64,000 nt of DNA from Chloroflexota bacterium (lineage in GTDB: Bacteria > Chloroflexota > Chloroflexia > Chloroflexales > Herpetosiphonaceae): assembly GCA_020161265.1 (NCBI GenBank), contig JAIUOC010000006.1:310001-374000 (forward strand), written 5' to 3'. The notes under the pieces are model-generated. The model ran no database searches, was not told the origin of the DNA, and saw only the letters and a list, made by a program, of their open reading frames with translations. Both the position numbers and the translations under genes were made by a program. Below are positions 35,201 to 44,369 of the stretch, in pieces (position 1 is the stretch's first letter; the number at the start of each line of letters is the position of its first letter).

Positions 35201-35291
35201 AAGGCATCGGCAGATTGGCTAGCCAACCCAATCCAAACAAGAGCGCGGTTATGGTCGCACTGCAAAAACTCAGCAAGAGCGGCCTTGTCAT
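32223..35291 (-). CDS. Membrane-bound hybrid sensor histidine kinase (MASE-like, two GAF-like, kinase, receiver)
   Basis: The 1022-residue protein has about eight N-terminal membrane helices (to ~300), MASE1-like in pattern. Two GAF-like regions follow (~325-480 and 490-640). The HisKA segment has SGIAHDFNNLIAG (phosphoacceptor His670), the ATPase has LTNVVLNATDAMPKGG, SDTGIGM and GTGLGL, and a C-terminal receiver has the probable acceptor Asp947 (ALIADSG) and Lys995 (LPKPF). The start at 35291 has GAGG 7 nt upstream; the longer reading from 35324 lacks one. No response regulator gene is adjacent, so the output path is unknown. Confidence 0.92.
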   Translation of the reverse strand: MTRPLLLSFCSATITALLFGLGWLANLPMPWILALGVVQAGIMWWRTPWAVGSAISMALIAWFAGINQVGWLALLVGGWLAQGGLPALIFILYRYPYDMSRESALNGFLASGVLFNTAISAFCMSIVGWQVGWIEEHSLVVTTALMWLTNSLGSLIITLPMLRLGTPWLSTRGWFGTPAALQRSIHRSTITRSDVLQLIFMLTIVGLIGWGIDRVAYIPVQFLNVLFLLPIVAFTARHGFDGALLSATGSMLIALSFFLDETSRMRRVGTMGNDRVAFASIVFELGVYYLISMIGGLLIDIQRAEKQRLAMLSHVNRIFNQAQKEDLLDQLVQTVCEALQTNVGIMFQYDAHSQSLKPLAWQMPKDCSIDVIATALLTYFPDLKQLTQTSASAYHHNDRHAATNTSAFWLETGLVSALLIPLVGRNGTLGLMALFDQRPERYFGRSNINFAEAICSQAAIALEQRDLITTLQQQTEQLNAVSNITATLNATLNLEVVCHRIAQQIERVVPYDWACVALATEQTRFFSVLMKTGRAEVDLLDKTLVLSQEIWQDFGPIDAPPYRMIMNSSPVSRAAELRQIGLAVALLVPLRRDDRWLGVLVLSSFDPDAFPPAHQHLLQILARHMALAISNAQLYQELEQAYRAKQEAQDVLLQTERLRALGELSSGIAHDFNNLIAGILGHTQLLLIEAPEEQREGLAVIEQAARDGRHMVERIQQFTRAQQPEDHEMVDLNTIINDVIKLIRPRWRSRPASTMIQTRIEKGQIPLIYGSPFALREVLTNVVLNATDAMPKGGILTIRTEQVAEDVIMEVSDTGIGMDEETQIRMWEPFFSTKGEHGTGLGLSMTHAIVVQHHGGRVAVQSEVGTGSTISLVFPIPRPETSNDPLQVGGAQALQRGTILVVESDTRVQSALAGLLESLGHTVVCADSGTLALDLAYARDFDALIADSGLTDINAWDLTELLKTRDPLLVAMLLTVWNAPDLDTRRHVFDAVLPKPFESQVLGETIGFLLNNRAKLANNMEN

Positions 35292-35474
35292 GGTGAGCCT
35301 CGTCTCAGGAAGATGCTCTCTCATTCTATAGCGATGAGCATGCTAGCGTCAAGCGCAAAATTGGCATTTAACTTGATGCTTTGGGCCTATTTTAGCGCAG
35401 ATTTGAACAGCCTTCGTCAAGCCTTTTGAGCTGAATTCTGTTAGCGATTTGTCATGTTGGGCCATGGCCTGCGG

Positions 35475-35503
35475 TTGAAAAAACATAATCCATGGCCTAT
35501 AAT
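35475..35503 (+). promoter_or_regulatory. Main promoter of the dcw cluster (PmraZ)
   Basis: TTGAAA (35475-35480) and TATAAT (35498-35503) are separated by 17 bp. The predicted start is near 35510, at the edge of the GTGGG boxes. Confidence 0.75.
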
Positions 35504-35513
35504 GGCGATGGAA

Positions 35514-35538
35514 GTGGGGCAAAGTGGGGGAATGTGGG
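35514..35538 (+). promoter_or_regulatory. MraZ-binding boxes (three GTGGG direct repeats)
   Basis: GTGGG occurs at 35514, 35524 and 35534, exactly 10 bp apart, just downstream of the -10 element. Evenly spaced GTGG-type repeats upstream of mraZ are the known operator of MraZ, which represses its own operon in the bacteria where this was tested. Confidence 0.8.
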
Positions 35539-35591
35539 GAATTCTGTAGGCGAACATCTGAGCGGAAAAGCCTTGACAGTGGGAGCATGCC

Positions 35592-36023
35592 ATGTTTTTG
35601 GGCGAATATGAACATACGGTTGATGAAAAAGGCCGCTTGGCGATTCCAGCAAAATTTCGAGCTGGTTTGGCCGAAGGTCTGGTGTTGACCCGTGGTTTCG
35701 ACCAAAATTTGCTGCTTTACCCCATGCCAGTTTGGCGTGAATTGGCTGCCCGGATTAACGCGCTGCCAATTACCCAACCATCGGCCCGCAATTTGCGCCG
35801 TTTGATGTTTGCTGGCGCTAGCGATTTGGGCCTCGATAAACAGGGCCGAATTGTGCTGCCACCCAACCTGCGTCAGTATGCCACAATTACCAACCAAGCG
35901 GTGGTTACGGGCATGGATAGTTTTATTGAAATTTGGTCGGCTGAGCGCTGGCAAACGGTGCTCGATAGTTTTGCTGATGAAGCGCCTGCCTTGGCTGAGC
36001 ATGTCTCCGCCTTTGGGATTTAG
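35592..36023 (+). CDS. mraZ: Transcriptional regulator MraZ
   Basis: MraZ is a ring-forming AbrB-fold DNA-binding protein that controls the dcw cluster. The 143-residue sequence has both halves of the duplicated fold: FLGEYEHTVDEKGRLAIPAKFR and GASDLGLDKQGRIVLPPNLRQYA, each with the conserved DxxGR. It is the first gene of the cluster, followed 8 nt later by rsmH, with its operator boxes directly upstream. Confidence 0.97.
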   Translation: MFLGEYEHTVDEKGRLAIPAKFRAGLAEGLVLTRGFDQNLLLYPMPVWRELAARINALPITQPSARNLRRLMFAGASDLGLDKQGRIVLPPNLRQYATITNQAVVTGMDSFIEIWSAERWQTVLDSFADEAPALAEHVSAFGI

Positions 36024-36031
36024 GGTGTTTG

Positions 36032-37045
36032 ATGGTGAGTATGCATATTCCAGTTTTGTATGATGCCGCGCTGGCAGCCTTGAATTTACGCCCAACTGGG
36101 CGCTATATCGATGGCACGCTTGGTTGGGCGGGCCATAGCAGCGGTATTCTGGAGGGCAGCGGCCCCACAGGCCAGTTACTCGCGATCGATCAAGACCCGA
36201 TGGCTTTGGCGGCAGCGCGTGAACGACTGGCTCCCTATGGCGAGCGTGCGACGATTGTCCATGGCAATTATCGCCAAATGGCTAGCCTCGCCGCCCAACA
36301 CGGCTGGCACCAAGTCGATGGTATTCTACTCGATATTGGAGTTTCCTCGCCGCAACTCGATTTGCCTGAACGGGGCTTTTCGTTTCAATATGATGCGCCG
36401 TTGGATATGCGCATGAATCCGACGCGCGGCGAAAGTGCTGCTGATTTGATTGCCCAGCTCGCTGAAACCGATTTAGCTAATTTGATTTATGAATATGGCG
36501 AGGAACGCCTTTCGCGGCGGATTGCCCGACGAATTGTTGAGCAACGCAGCAAAAGCCCAATTACCAGCACTGCTCAATTGGCTAGTTTGGTCAAAAGTGC
36601 CGTGGGTGGCCAAGCTGGCAAAACCCATCCCGCCACCCGAACGTTTCAAGCCTTGCGGATTGCAGTCAACGATGAATTAGGGGCGTTGCGCGAAGGTTTG
36701 GCAGCGGCCACCAATTTATTAGCCCCAGGCGGACGTTTGGCCGTGATCACCTTCCATTCCTTAGAGGATCGGATTGTCAAAGAATGGATGCGCGATCAAG
36801 CTAGTGAATGTTTGATTCCAGCCAAACTTGAAATTTTGGCCTGCCCGCATAATTGCGCTGCCAAAACCGGCCCACGCTCGTGTATCTACCCAGTTGGCCG
36901 TGATTGCGATTATGTGCCAACGCTTGAGGTGTTGAGCCGCAAGCCAATTGAGGCCACACCCGAAGAATTGAAAGCCAATCAGCGGGCGCGTTCAGCCAAA
37001 TTGCGGGTTGCCGAACGACGATTAACCAAGGCGCTTGCGTCTTAA
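36032..37045 (+). CDS. rsmH: 16S rRNA (cytosine1402-N4)-methyltransferase
   Basis: RsmH methylates N4 of C1402 in the ribosomal P-site. The 337-residue protein starts with HIPVLYDAALAAL and has the SAM-binding DGTLGWAGHSSGIL, the insertion-domain start VDGILLDIGVSSPQLD, RGFSFQYDAPLDMRMNP, and the late motif VITFHSLEDRIVKEW. The start at ATG 36032 uses AGGG at 36022-36025; ATG 36041 is an alternative. It is the usual second gene of dcw clusters. Confidence 0.97.
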   Translation: MVSMHIPVLYDAALAALNLRPTGRYIDGTLGWAGHSSGILEGSGPTGQLLAIDQDPMALAAARERLAPYGERATIVHGNYRQMASLAAQHGWHQVDGILLDIGVSSPQLDLPERGFSFQYDAPLDMRMNPTRGESAADLIAQLAETDLANLIYEYGEERLSRRIARRIVEQRSKSPITSTAQLASLVKSAVGGQAGKTHPATRTFQALRIAVNDELGALREGLAAATNLLAPGGRLAVITFHSLEDRIVKEWMRDQASECLIPAKLEILACPHNCAAKTGPRSCIYPVGRDCDYVPTLEVLSRKPIEATPEELKANQRARSAKLRVAERRLTKALAS

Positions 37046-37073
37046 CTATAGCTCAACTGTCGGAGGATGCTTG

Positions 37074-37445
37074 ATGGCGGTTCAATCTCAATCAATTGGT
37101 GGCCTGAGTGCCATCCGTAATCGCAGCACCAGCCAATCAACCCGTCAACGCCGCGCTAGTGTACTGATCGCTTTGGCGGTAGTGGTGGCCTTGATGTGTA
37201 TGCTCTATTTGGCGCAAACTGGGCGAATTGCCGCGCTGGGCTTTCGGCTCGAACAACTCGAAGTGCAGCAAATTAAGTTGGAGCGCGAGAATAACCAGTT
37301 GCTCTATGAGATTGAACAATCGCAATCGCTTGAGGTTGTGCGTCAGCGGGCAACTGCCTTGGGCTTCAAGCCAATTGAAGCAAGCCAAGCCGAATATCTG
37401 ATTATCGAACTACCACACCATCGTTGGACGGCTCAGGCTCGTTAG
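37074..37445 (+). CDS. ftsL: FtsL-like cell division protein
   Basis: This 123-residue bitopic membrane protein has a basic N-terminus, one helix (~29-47, VLIALAVVVALMCMLYL) and an extracytoplasmic coiled coil (~52-88, GFRLEQLEVQQIKLERENNQ). It fits FtsL/DivIC in size, topology and position between rsmH and ftsI. Sequence similarity in this family is low, so the name rests mainly on these features. GGAGG lies 7 nt before ATG 37074. Confidence 0.85.
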   Translation: MAVQSQSIGGLSAIRNRSTSQSTRQRRASVLIALAVVVALMCMLYLAQTGRIAALGFRLEQLEVQQIKLERENNQLLYEIEQSQSLEVVRQRATALGFKPIEASQAEYLIIELPHHRWTAQAR

Positions 37446-37481
37446 CGCCCGTTCCAGCCTTTGCTGCTTGGAGGAACTTGC

Positions 37482-39308
37482 ATGGCCTCACGTACCGCTC
37501 CAACTCCTCAAAACCCACCATTGCTCTCACGCTGGCGGATCAACGCAATTTTGTTGATCTGTGTGGTGTTTGCTTTAGCCAATGCCCATAAATTATTTGA
37601 AGTGCAAATCCAACGCCATGATCAGCTTTCAGGTTTGGCGCAGAGTGAGTTTCGCCAAAATCGCACAATTCAGCCTGCCCGTGGCATCATTCGCGATAGC
37701 ACTGGCAGTGTTTTGGCGATGAATGTGGATCGCGATACACTCGGCGTGGCTCCACCCTATATCGATGATGACCCAACCGACCCGAATGAATCGGATCGCC
37801 TAGCTTTGTTGCTTTCGCCGTTGATTGGCAAAGCGCCTAGCGAGATCAAGCAATTGTTGCTGACCAAAGATCGCGAATATGTGGTTTTGGCGCGGCGCTT
37901 AACGCCTGAGGTCAGCGAGCAAATTCGGGCGCTCAAAAATACCGCGCTAACGCTTAATCCAGAACCAGTGCGGGTCTACCCCAAAGGCACGTTTGCCGCG
38001 AATGTGGTTGGCGTTGCCAATTACGAAAATGTGGGGATTAGCGGGGTTGAGGGCTATAATAATTCGCTGTTGGCTGGGGTCGCTGGCTCGTTAGAAGCCG
38101 AAATCGATTCGGCCTCGAACTCGATTTGGATCGAGCCGCCAACTGTGCAAGAGCCACGCGATGGCGCTGACATCACCTTGACGATTGATCCAACTGCCCA
38201 ACATATTGCCGAAGAAGAATTGCAAAATGCCTTAGTCAACCATGGCGCAAGTGGCGGCTCGATCACCGTGATGGATGCCAAAACTGGTGCGATTTTGGCT
38301 ATGGCAACTTCCACCAAGTTTGATCCCAATCGCTATACCGAATATCAACCAGAAATTTACAATAAAAACTCGGTGATTACCGATCAATACGAACCTGGCT
38401 CGACGTTCAAACCAATTAATTTGGCAATTGGGCTACAAGCCAAGGCCTTTACCGTCAATAGTGTGGTTGATGACCCGGGGTTTATTGCCCGTGCGCCTGG
38501 CTGCTGCGCCAACTTTGATTCCAATGGTCACTCGCCAATGACTCCCGAAAATGTGATTTTGTATTCATCGAATGTGGGAGCCTTGCAATATGCCGAAATG
38601 GCGGGCGACCAAGCCTTCTATCAAGGCTTGCACGATTTTGGTTATGGCGATCCAACTGGAATTGAGTTGGGCGGCGAAGAGGCTGGGATTGTGCAATGGC
38701 CTGAATCAACCCTTGACTGGCGGCCAATTGTGCTTTCAACCAATGGCTACGGCCAGGGGATTGCCGTAACGCCGCTGCAACATGTGCGGGCGATGTCGGC
38801 GCTTGCCAATGGTGGCAACTTGATGCAGCCTTACATCATTCAAGAATGGTGTGAGCGAGGTGAGTGTCACAAGGTTGAGCCAAAAGTGTTGCGCAAAGTC
38901 ATCGATGCTGATGTTGCGATGGATGTGGCCAAAATGATGGTACGGGCCGCCAACAACAACTATGCGTTTCAAGAAAAGATGTGGTGGACGGCATGTAGCG
39001 GCTATTATGATCGCCAAGGCAACGGCGGTGTGCCCTTGGTGCCTGGCTACAACATTGCGGCCAAAACTGGTACAAGCTCAATTCCCGATGGCCGTGGCGG
39101 CTACGAAAATGCCACGATTGGCTCGGTTATGGGCTTTGGTCCAATTGAAGATGCGCGGTTTACGGTCTTGGTCAAGCTTGATCGTACCCAAGATATTTGG
39201 GGCACATCAGCGATTCCAGTCTATGCTGCCGTGTTCAAGCGCTTACTGACCCATTATCAAATTCCGCCCAACCCTGAGTTGGTGCATGAATGCCAAAAAG
39301 CCCAATAA
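37482..39308 (+). CDS. ftsI: Penicillin-binding protein, FtsI type (septal transpeptidase)
   Basis: This class B PBP cross-links septal peptidoglycan. In 608 residues there is one N-terminal helix (~21-37), a dimerisation domain with RTIQPARGIIRDSTGSVLAM, and the transpeptidase with EPGSTFKP (nucleophile Ser307, Lys310), YSSNVGA (SxN at 362-364) and AAKTGTSS (KTG at 528-530). GGAGGA precedes ATG 37482. Downstream one would expect murE, but murF follows directly. Confidence 0.96.
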   Translation: MASRTAPTPQNPPLLSRWRINAILLICVVFALANAHKLFEVQIQRHDQLSGLAQSEFRQNRTIQPARGIIRDSTGSVLAMNVDRDTLGVAPPYIDDDPTDPNESDRLALLLSPLIGKAPSEIKQLLLTKDREYVVLARRLTPEVSEQIRALKNTALTLNPEPVRVYPKGTFAANVVGVANYENVGISGVEGYNNSLLAGVAGSLEAEIDSASNSIWIEPPTVQEPRDGADITLTIDPTAQHIAEEELQNALVNHGASGGSITVMDAKTGAILAMATSTKFDPNRYTEYQPEIYNKNSVITDQYEPGSTFKPINLAIGLQAKAFTVNSVVDDPGFIARAPGCCANFDSNGHSPMTPENVILYSSNVGALQYAEMAGDQAFYQGLHDFGYGDPTGIELGGEEAGIVQWPESTLDWRPIVLSTNGYGQGIAVTPLQHVRAMSALANGGNLMQPYIIQEWCERGECHKVEPKVLRKVIDADVAMDVAKMMVRAANNNYAFQEKMWWTACSGYYDRQGNGGVPLVPGYNIAAKTGTSSIPDGRGGYENATIGSVMGFGPIEDARFTVLVKLDRTQDIWGTSAIPVYAAVFKRLLTHYQIPPNPELVHECQKAQ

Positions 39309-39352
39309 GCAATGAATTAGCGCCATGCAACCCATGGCTTTGAGATAGGCCT

Positions 39353-40822
39353 ATGCTAACCTTACAAACAGTCGTTGATGGGGTGAAAATTGCCAGCGAA
39401 CCACGTTTGCAATTGCCCGCAGCCCTCGCCAATTTGCCAATTCGTAGTGCCTGCATCGATTCGCGTGAAGCCAGCGCTGATGGTTTGTTTGTGGCCTTAC
39501 ATGGCGAACGGGTCGATGGCCACGATTTTATTGCGGCAGCGGCGGCACGCGGCGTTCGAGCAGCCCTCGTGCAACGCGGGCGTTTGGCTGATCCCAGCCA
39601 GCTTGGTTTGGATCGACCGTTTGTCTTGCTCGACCCTGATCAAGGCCAGATTGCTAATGAAGCGCCAGCCAATGCCTTTTTTCTGATCAGCGTGGATCAG
39701 CCCTTGACTGCGATGCATCGCTTGGCAACGCGCTATCGCCAACAGAACGATTTGGTGGTGGTGGGGATTACGGGCAGCGTTGGCAAAACCTCGACCAAAG
39801 AGGTGCTAGCGGCCATGCTTGCGCCAACTATGCGCACCCACAAAAGCCCACGCTCATACAACAGCGAAAATACTTTGCCCTTGGTGGTGCTGGGGATTGA
39901 ACCAGAACATCAGATTGCAGTGCTCGAAATGGGCATCTATAACAAAGGCGATCTAGCTTTGTTGACGACGATTGCCCAGCCCCAAATTGGCATCGTGACC
40001 AATGTTGGCGCATCGCATTTGGAGCGTATGCACACGATCGAAAATGTGGCCGAGGCCAAAAGCGAATTGGTGCAAGCCTTGCCCGCCGATGGTTGGGCGA
40101 TTCTGAATTACGATGATCAGCGGGTGCGGGCGATGCAGCAGGTGACCAAAGCCCAAGTTTTTACCTATGGGCTTGACCCTGAAGCCGATTTGTGGGCTGA
40201 TAACATCGAAAGCCGTGGCCTCGATGGTATTGGCTTTGATGCCCATTATCGTGGCGAGCAATGGCATATTAAATTGCCCTTGATTGGCTTGCACAGCGTG
40301 CACACGGCTTTGGCGGCGGCAGCAGTCGGGATTGTGTTGGGGCTTTCATGGGATTCGCTGATTCAAGGATTACGCAGCAGCGCCCAATTACGTTTGCTCT
40401 CATATCCGGCGGTTGGCGGCGCAACCCTGATTGACGATACCTACAATGCCTCGCCCGTTTCCTGCATTGCGGCACTAAATTTATTGGCTGAACTACAAGG
40501 CCGCCGCATTGCCGTATTTGGCGATATGGCCGAGCTTGGCCCGCACGACGAATCGGGTCATCGTTTGGTTGGGGTGCGAGCCGCCGATGTAGTTGATCAA
40601 CTATATGTAGTAGGCGAAAAAGCGCGTTGGATTGGCGAAGAAGCCATTGAAGTAGGCCTGCCTGCTGAACAAGTACATGTGCTGCCTGATAAAGCTGCGG
40701 TGATTGCGGCGTTGCAATCGACGCTCCAAGCGAATGATTACGTCCTTGTCAAAGGATCGCGTGCTGCTGCCATGGAAGATGTTGCAAATGCCTTGCAAGT
40801 TAGGCCGGAGGCTACGGCGTGA
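39353..40822 (+). CDS. murF: UDP-N-acetylmuramoyl-tripeptide--D-alanyl-D-alanine ligase
   Basis: MurF adds D-Ala-D-Ala to the UDP-MurNAc-tripeptide. The 489-residue protein has an N-terminal substrate domain (SACIDSREASADGLFVALHGE), the ATP loop GITGSVGKTSTKE, the Lys region SPRSYNSENTLPL, LEMGIYNKGDLA, NVGASHLERM, and the C-terminal LIDDTYNASPVSC and FGDMAELG. It is distinguished from MurE by the SYNSENTLPL pattern. Its stop overlaps the mraY start as GTGA. Confidence 0.95.
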   Translation: MLTLQTVVDGVKIASEPRLQLPAALANLPIRSACIDSREASADGLFVALHGERVDGHDFIAAAAARGVRAALVQRGRLADPSQLGLDRPFVLLDPDQGQIANEAPANAFFLISVDQPLTAMHRLATRYRQQNDLVVVGITGSVGKTSTKEVLAAMLAPTMRTHKSPRSYNSENTLPLVVLGIEPEHQIAVLEMGIYNKGDLALLTTIAQPQIGIVTNVGASHLERMHTIENVAEAKSELVQALPADGWAILNYDDQRVRAMQQVTKAQVFTYGLDPEADLWADNIESRGLDGIGFDAHYRGEQWHIKLPLIGLHSVHTALAAAAVGIVLGLSWDSLIQGLRSSAQLRLLSYPAVGGATLIDDTYNASPVSCIAALNLLAELQGRRIAVFGDMAELGPHDESGHRLVGVRAADVVDQLYVVGEKARWIGEEAIEVGLPAEQVHVLPDKAAVIAALQSTLQANDYVLVKGSRAAAMEDVANALQVRPEATA

Positions 40823-41970
40823 ATAACCAACAGGTCGTGATCGAGATTCAGCGAGCGTTGGTGCTCAAACTGGCTGAAGCGTTGTTATTGGCAGGAGCGG
40901 CCTTTATTTTAACCCTAGTGCTTGGCCGCTGGTGGATTCGCTGGCTCAAAGCCCATAACATTGGCAAAGCAATTCGGGTTGATGGTCCGCAGAGCCACAT
41001 GATCAAAATTGGCACGCCAACCATGGGCGGCGTGATGATCATCGCCTCGGTTGTGATCATCACGGTGATTTTCAACTTGGTTGGGCGTTGGTCGATGCTG
41101 TTGCCCTTGGCGGCACTAGTTGGCTATGGCATTCTTGGAGCGTTCGATGATTATCTTTCGTTGACCAAAGTGCGCTCGAAAACCTTTGGCCTGACCGAAC
41201 GCTTCAAAATGGTTTGGCTGGTGATGATCGCCTTTTTTGCCTCGCTGGCCTTATATTTACCTGCACCATTTGGCTTGGATAATGGCGGCGAGGTGGTTGT
41301 GCCATTTGTTGGCGTGATTGATATTGGCTATTGGTACATTCCGATCGCAACATTTTTGATTGTGGCGATGGCCAACGCGGTGAATTTTTCCGATGGCATG
41401 GATGGCTTGGCTGGCTGGACTTCAGCGATTGCCTTTGCCGCTTTTGGTGTGATTGCCTTTGTCTATCGCTTCGATTATTTGGTGACCTACTCGTTTACGG
41501 TTTCGGGCGCGTGTGTGGCCTTTTTGTGGTTCAACGCCCATCCGGCTCAAGTATTTATGGGCGATACTGGCTCGTTGGCCTTGGGCGCGACCTTGGCGAT
41601 TGTGGCGCTGATCTCCAAAGCCTGGTTGTTGCTGCCAATCGTCGGGATTATTTATGTGCTCGAAGCCGCCTCAGTGGTGATTCAGCGCTACTACTTCAAA
41701 TATACCCGCATCACTACTGGCACTGGCAAACGGGTCTTCAAAATGACCCCAATTCACCATCACTTCGAGCTAGCAGGCTGGTCGGAAATGCAAGTGGTGC
41801 AGCGTTTTGTGATGATTGGGATTATTGCTGCAATGATTGGCATTTCGCTGGCACTAAATCCAGCCTTGCCCCAACAATCTAGTTCCAGCCAGCCGACGAC
41901 CCCAAATAATCCTTTTACCACGACCGATGATCCGCTGCCAACGGCCTATCCAACGCCGTTGGGCAATTAA
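40819..41970 (+). CDS. mraY: Phospho-N-acetylmuramoyl-pentapeptide transferase
   Basis: MraY moves phospho-MurNAc-pentapeptide onto undecaprenyl phosphate, giving lipid I. About ten membrane helices span 383 residues. Catalytic signatures are IGTPTMGG, LGAFDDYLSL (DDxxK type), NAVNFSDGMDGLAGW, FMGDTGSLALGA and MTPIHHHFELAGW. The C-terminal ~30 residues are a Ser/Thr/Pro-rich tail not seen in most MraY proteins. The GTG start overlaps the murF stop by 4 nt, suggesting coupled translation. Confidence 0.96.
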   Translation: MNNQQVVIEIQRALVLKLAEALLLAGAAFILTLVLGRWWIRWLKAHNIGKAIRVDGPQSHMIKIGTPTMGGVMIIASVVIITVIFNLVGRWSMLLPLAALVGYGILGAFDDYLSLTKVRSKTFGLTERFKMVWLVMIAFFASLALYLPAPFGLDNGGEVVVPFVGVIDIGYWYIPIATFLIVAMANAVNFSDGMDGLAGWTSAIAFAAFGVIAFVYRFDYLVTYSFTVSGACVAFLWFNAHPAQVFMGDTGSLALGATLAIVALISKAWLLLPIVGIIYVLEAASVVIQRYYFKYTRITTGTGKRVFKMTPIHHHFELAGWSEMQVVQRFVMIGIIAAMIGISLALNPALPQQSSSSQPTTPNNPFTTTDDPLPTAYPTPLGN

Positions 41971-42041
41971 CGATTGTTCGTAAGGTTGCTGGTAGAGTTG
42001 GCTTGATTCAATAGCAAGGCGCTTAGCAAGTAAGGCAATGC

Positions 42042-43340
42042 ATGCTCGATTTACGCAATAAACGCATAACGGTGATGGGCTTGGGGGTTCATGGTGGCGG
42101 TTTAGGGGTCACGCGCTTTTTGCTTGAGCAAGGAGCTCATGTGATTGTGACTGATCTGCGCAGCGCCGAGATTTTGCAGCCATCGCTTGAGGCTTTGGCG
42201 GGCTTGCCAGTTGAATTTGTGCTGGGCGAGCATCGTGATCAAGATTTTGAGCGGGTCGATATGGTGATTCGCAACCCAGGTGTGCCGCGTGAATCGCGCT
42301 ATTTGCAATTGGCTCGCGCTGCTGGCGTGGCGATTGAAATGGAGATGACGCTATTCTTCCGGCTTTGCCCTGCGCCAATTATTGGCATCACCGGAACCAA
42401 GGGCAAAACCACCACCACCACCCTGACTGGGGCGATGTTGCGCGAGGTTTATCCTGATACGGTGGTTGCGGGCAATTTGCGGGTTTCGGCCTTGGAACAA
42501 TTGCCACGGATTACTGCCAAAACGCCAGTGGTGCTTGAGCTATCGTCGTGGCAATTGGAAGGCTTGGGCGAGGCCGGATTAAGCCCTGAGTATGCGTGTG
42601 TCACCAATTTGTCACCTGACCATCTCGACCGTTATGGCTCGATGGCTGATTATGGATTAGCCAAGCAACAAATTTTTCTGTATCAAAGCCCTGATGATGT
42701 GGTGGTGCTACCGAAACACGATCTGATTGTCAATACCTGGGCCAACGATGCTCCAGGCCGAGTGATTTGGTTTGATGGCAACGAAGGCTGGCCGATGGGC
42801 CAGTTGCAAGGCCAGCATAACGCCTTGAATATTGCGGCGGCGGCGGCTTTGGCTCAGGCCTATGGCGTGCCCGATGCAGCAATTCGCAATGCAATTGAGC
42901 ATTTTGCTGGAGTTGAGCATCGTATGGAGTTAGTGCGCGAGATCAACGGCGTGCGTTTGATCAACGATACGGCTGCTACGACCCCAACCGCTGCGGCGGC
43001 GGCGCTCAATTCGATGACCAGCCCAGTAATTTTGATCGCTGGTGGGGCTGATAAAAAACTGGCGTGGACACCGTTAGTTGAAGCAATTCAACAATCGGCC
43101 CAATTGAAGCGGCTGATTATCTTGGATGGCACGGGTTCGCCAGCCCTGAGTGCGGCGCTTGGTACTCAGCAAGAGCGCTATCAATCGTTTGAACAAGCGA
43201 TTCGCGCGGCTTTTGCCGAGGCTGAAGCTGGCGATACCGTGTTACTCTCGCCAGGTGCCGCTAGTTTTGGCATGTTTCGCAATGAATTTCATCGCGGCGA
43301 AGAATTTCGCCGAATTGTTGGCCTATTGACGGAAGCTTAA
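42042..43340 (+). CDS. murD: UDP-N-acetylmuramoylalanine--D-glutamate ligase
   Basis: MurD adds D-Glu to UDP-MurNAc-L-Ala. The N-terminal Rossmann domain ([20 protein letters not shown]) is followed by the ATP loop [42 protein letters not shown], the hinge [20 protein letters not shown], and the C-terminal [20 protein letters not shown]. At 432 residues its length is usual. A rhomboid gene intervenes before ftsW, which normally follows. Confidence 0.96.
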   Translation: MLDLRNKRITVMGLGVHGGGLGVTRFLLEQGAHVIVTDLRSAEILQPSLEALAGLPVEFVLGEHRDQDFERVDMVIRNPGVPRESRYLQLARAAGVAIEMEMTLFFRLCPAPIIGITGTKGKTTTTTLTGAMLREVYPDTVVAGNLRVSALEQLPRITAKTPVVLELSSWQLEGLGEAGLSPEYACVTNLSPDHLDRYGSMADYGLAKQQIFLYQSPDDVVVLPKHDLIVNTWANDAPGRVIWFDGNEGWPMGQLQGQHNALNIAAAAALAQAYGVPDAAIRNAIEHFAGVEHRMELVREINGVRLINDTAATTPTAAAAALNSMTSPVILIAGGADKKLAWTPLVEAIQQSAQLKRLIILDGTGSPALSAALGTQQERYQSFEQAIRAAFAEAEAGDTVLLSPGAASFGMFRNEFHRGEEFRRIVGLLTEA

Positions 43341-43493
43341 AAATTATTTAGGAATATTGGGCTATAGCGCAATTGCTTGAAACCAGCCACGATAGTGAAG
43401 GTTCTGCGATTGAAGGTTATTGCCAACAGCCTAAGTTCTGGTTTCGTCGCTATTGAGCTTGATTGCTGCAATTGGCTCAGAAATTGGCAACCC

Positions 43494-44354
43494 ATGCAAG
43501 ATCCCTATTCAGGCTATCAACCTGAGCGTGTTGAATATTCGCCCAACCAACCTGTGATGGTGCAACTGCCCAGTGCGCCAGTACGGGCTACTTGGGTGTT
43601 TATGGCGATCAACGTTGTTATGTTTGTGATTTGTATTCTCAAGGGCATGAGCGTGATGGGCAATGCTCGCGGCGATGCCTTTGTCTTGATCGAGCTTGGA
43701 GCCAAGTGGTCGCCTTTGATGGATATGGGCGGCGAATGGTGGCGCTTATTGACTGCGACTGTGCTGCACGGCGGGATTGTGCATATTGGCTTTAATATGT
43801 ATGCCCTGTATGCGCTTGGCCCAACCGTTGAGCGCTTCTATGGTAGCCTGCGGTTTAGCGTGATCTATCTGATTGCGGGGATTGGCGGGGCTTGGGCTTC
43901 GTATAGTTTTGGCAATTTGACTGGCCCTTCAATTGGCGCATCGGGGGCAATCTTCGGCCTAATTGGCTGTTTGATTGGCTTTTTCCTGTCGGCTCGCAGC
44001 GTCTTGGGTGATTTTGCTCGCCAAAACTTGCGCCAAATGGTCGGCACAGCAGCAATTAACTTGATTATCGGCTTATCGTTTTCGTCGGTGATCGACAATT
44101 ATGCGCACATTGGCGGGATGCTGATGGGCTTGGCGGTGGGCTATGGTTTGGCTCCACGGCTTGTCTATATTGCCGATTGGTTTAAACCGCGGATTGAGGC
44201 CAACGCGCCATCAGCATTGCGCTGGCTGAGCGTGGTTGGTGCGGTTGGCTTTATTCTGGTTGCAACGTGGTTTGTGCATAATCAACGCATGAACGATGCT
44301 ACAAGCGTTGCGCTCTTAGAAGAACTTTATCAAGCTTGGTTAAATGCCCGTTAG
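43494..44354 (+). CDS. Rhomboid family intramembrane serine protease
   Basis: The ~286-residue protein has a soluble Pro/Tyr-rich N-terminus and about seven helices. Rhomboid landmarks are VLHGGIVHIGFNMYALYALG (His and Asn of the oxyanion site), PSIGASGAIFGLIG (nucleophile Ser in GASG) and SVIDNYAHIGGMLMG (catalytic His). The start at ATG 43494 gives the usual length, but its ribosome site is poor. It interrupts the cluster between murD and ftsW; whether it cuts a division or cell wall protein is unknown. Confidence 0.9.
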   Translation: MQDPYSGYQPERVEYSPNQPVMVQLPSAPVRATWVFMAINVVMFVICILKGMSVMGNARGDAFVLIELGAKWSPLMDMGGEWWRLLTATVLHGGIVHIGFNMYALYALGPTVERFYGSLRFSVIYLIAGIGGAWASYSFGNLTGPSIGASGAIFGLIGCLIGFFLSARSVLGDFARQNLRQMVGTAAINLIIGLSFSSVIDNYAHIGGMLMGLAVGYGLAPRLVYIADWFKPRIEANAPSALRWLSVVGAVGFILVATWFVHNQRMNDATSVALLEELYQAWLNAR

Positions 44355-44369
44355 ACGGTTGGAGGTCGC

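Noticed and set aside
35349-36095. Long minus-strand reading frame (248 codons) opposite mraZ
   Set aside because: It covers the mraZ promoter, boxes and gene; its translation has no family features and is the shadow of mraZ codons.
41331-41882. Plus-strand frame of 183 codons inside mraY
   Set aside because: It is a shifted frame through mraY, whose catalytic motifs are intact in the other frame.
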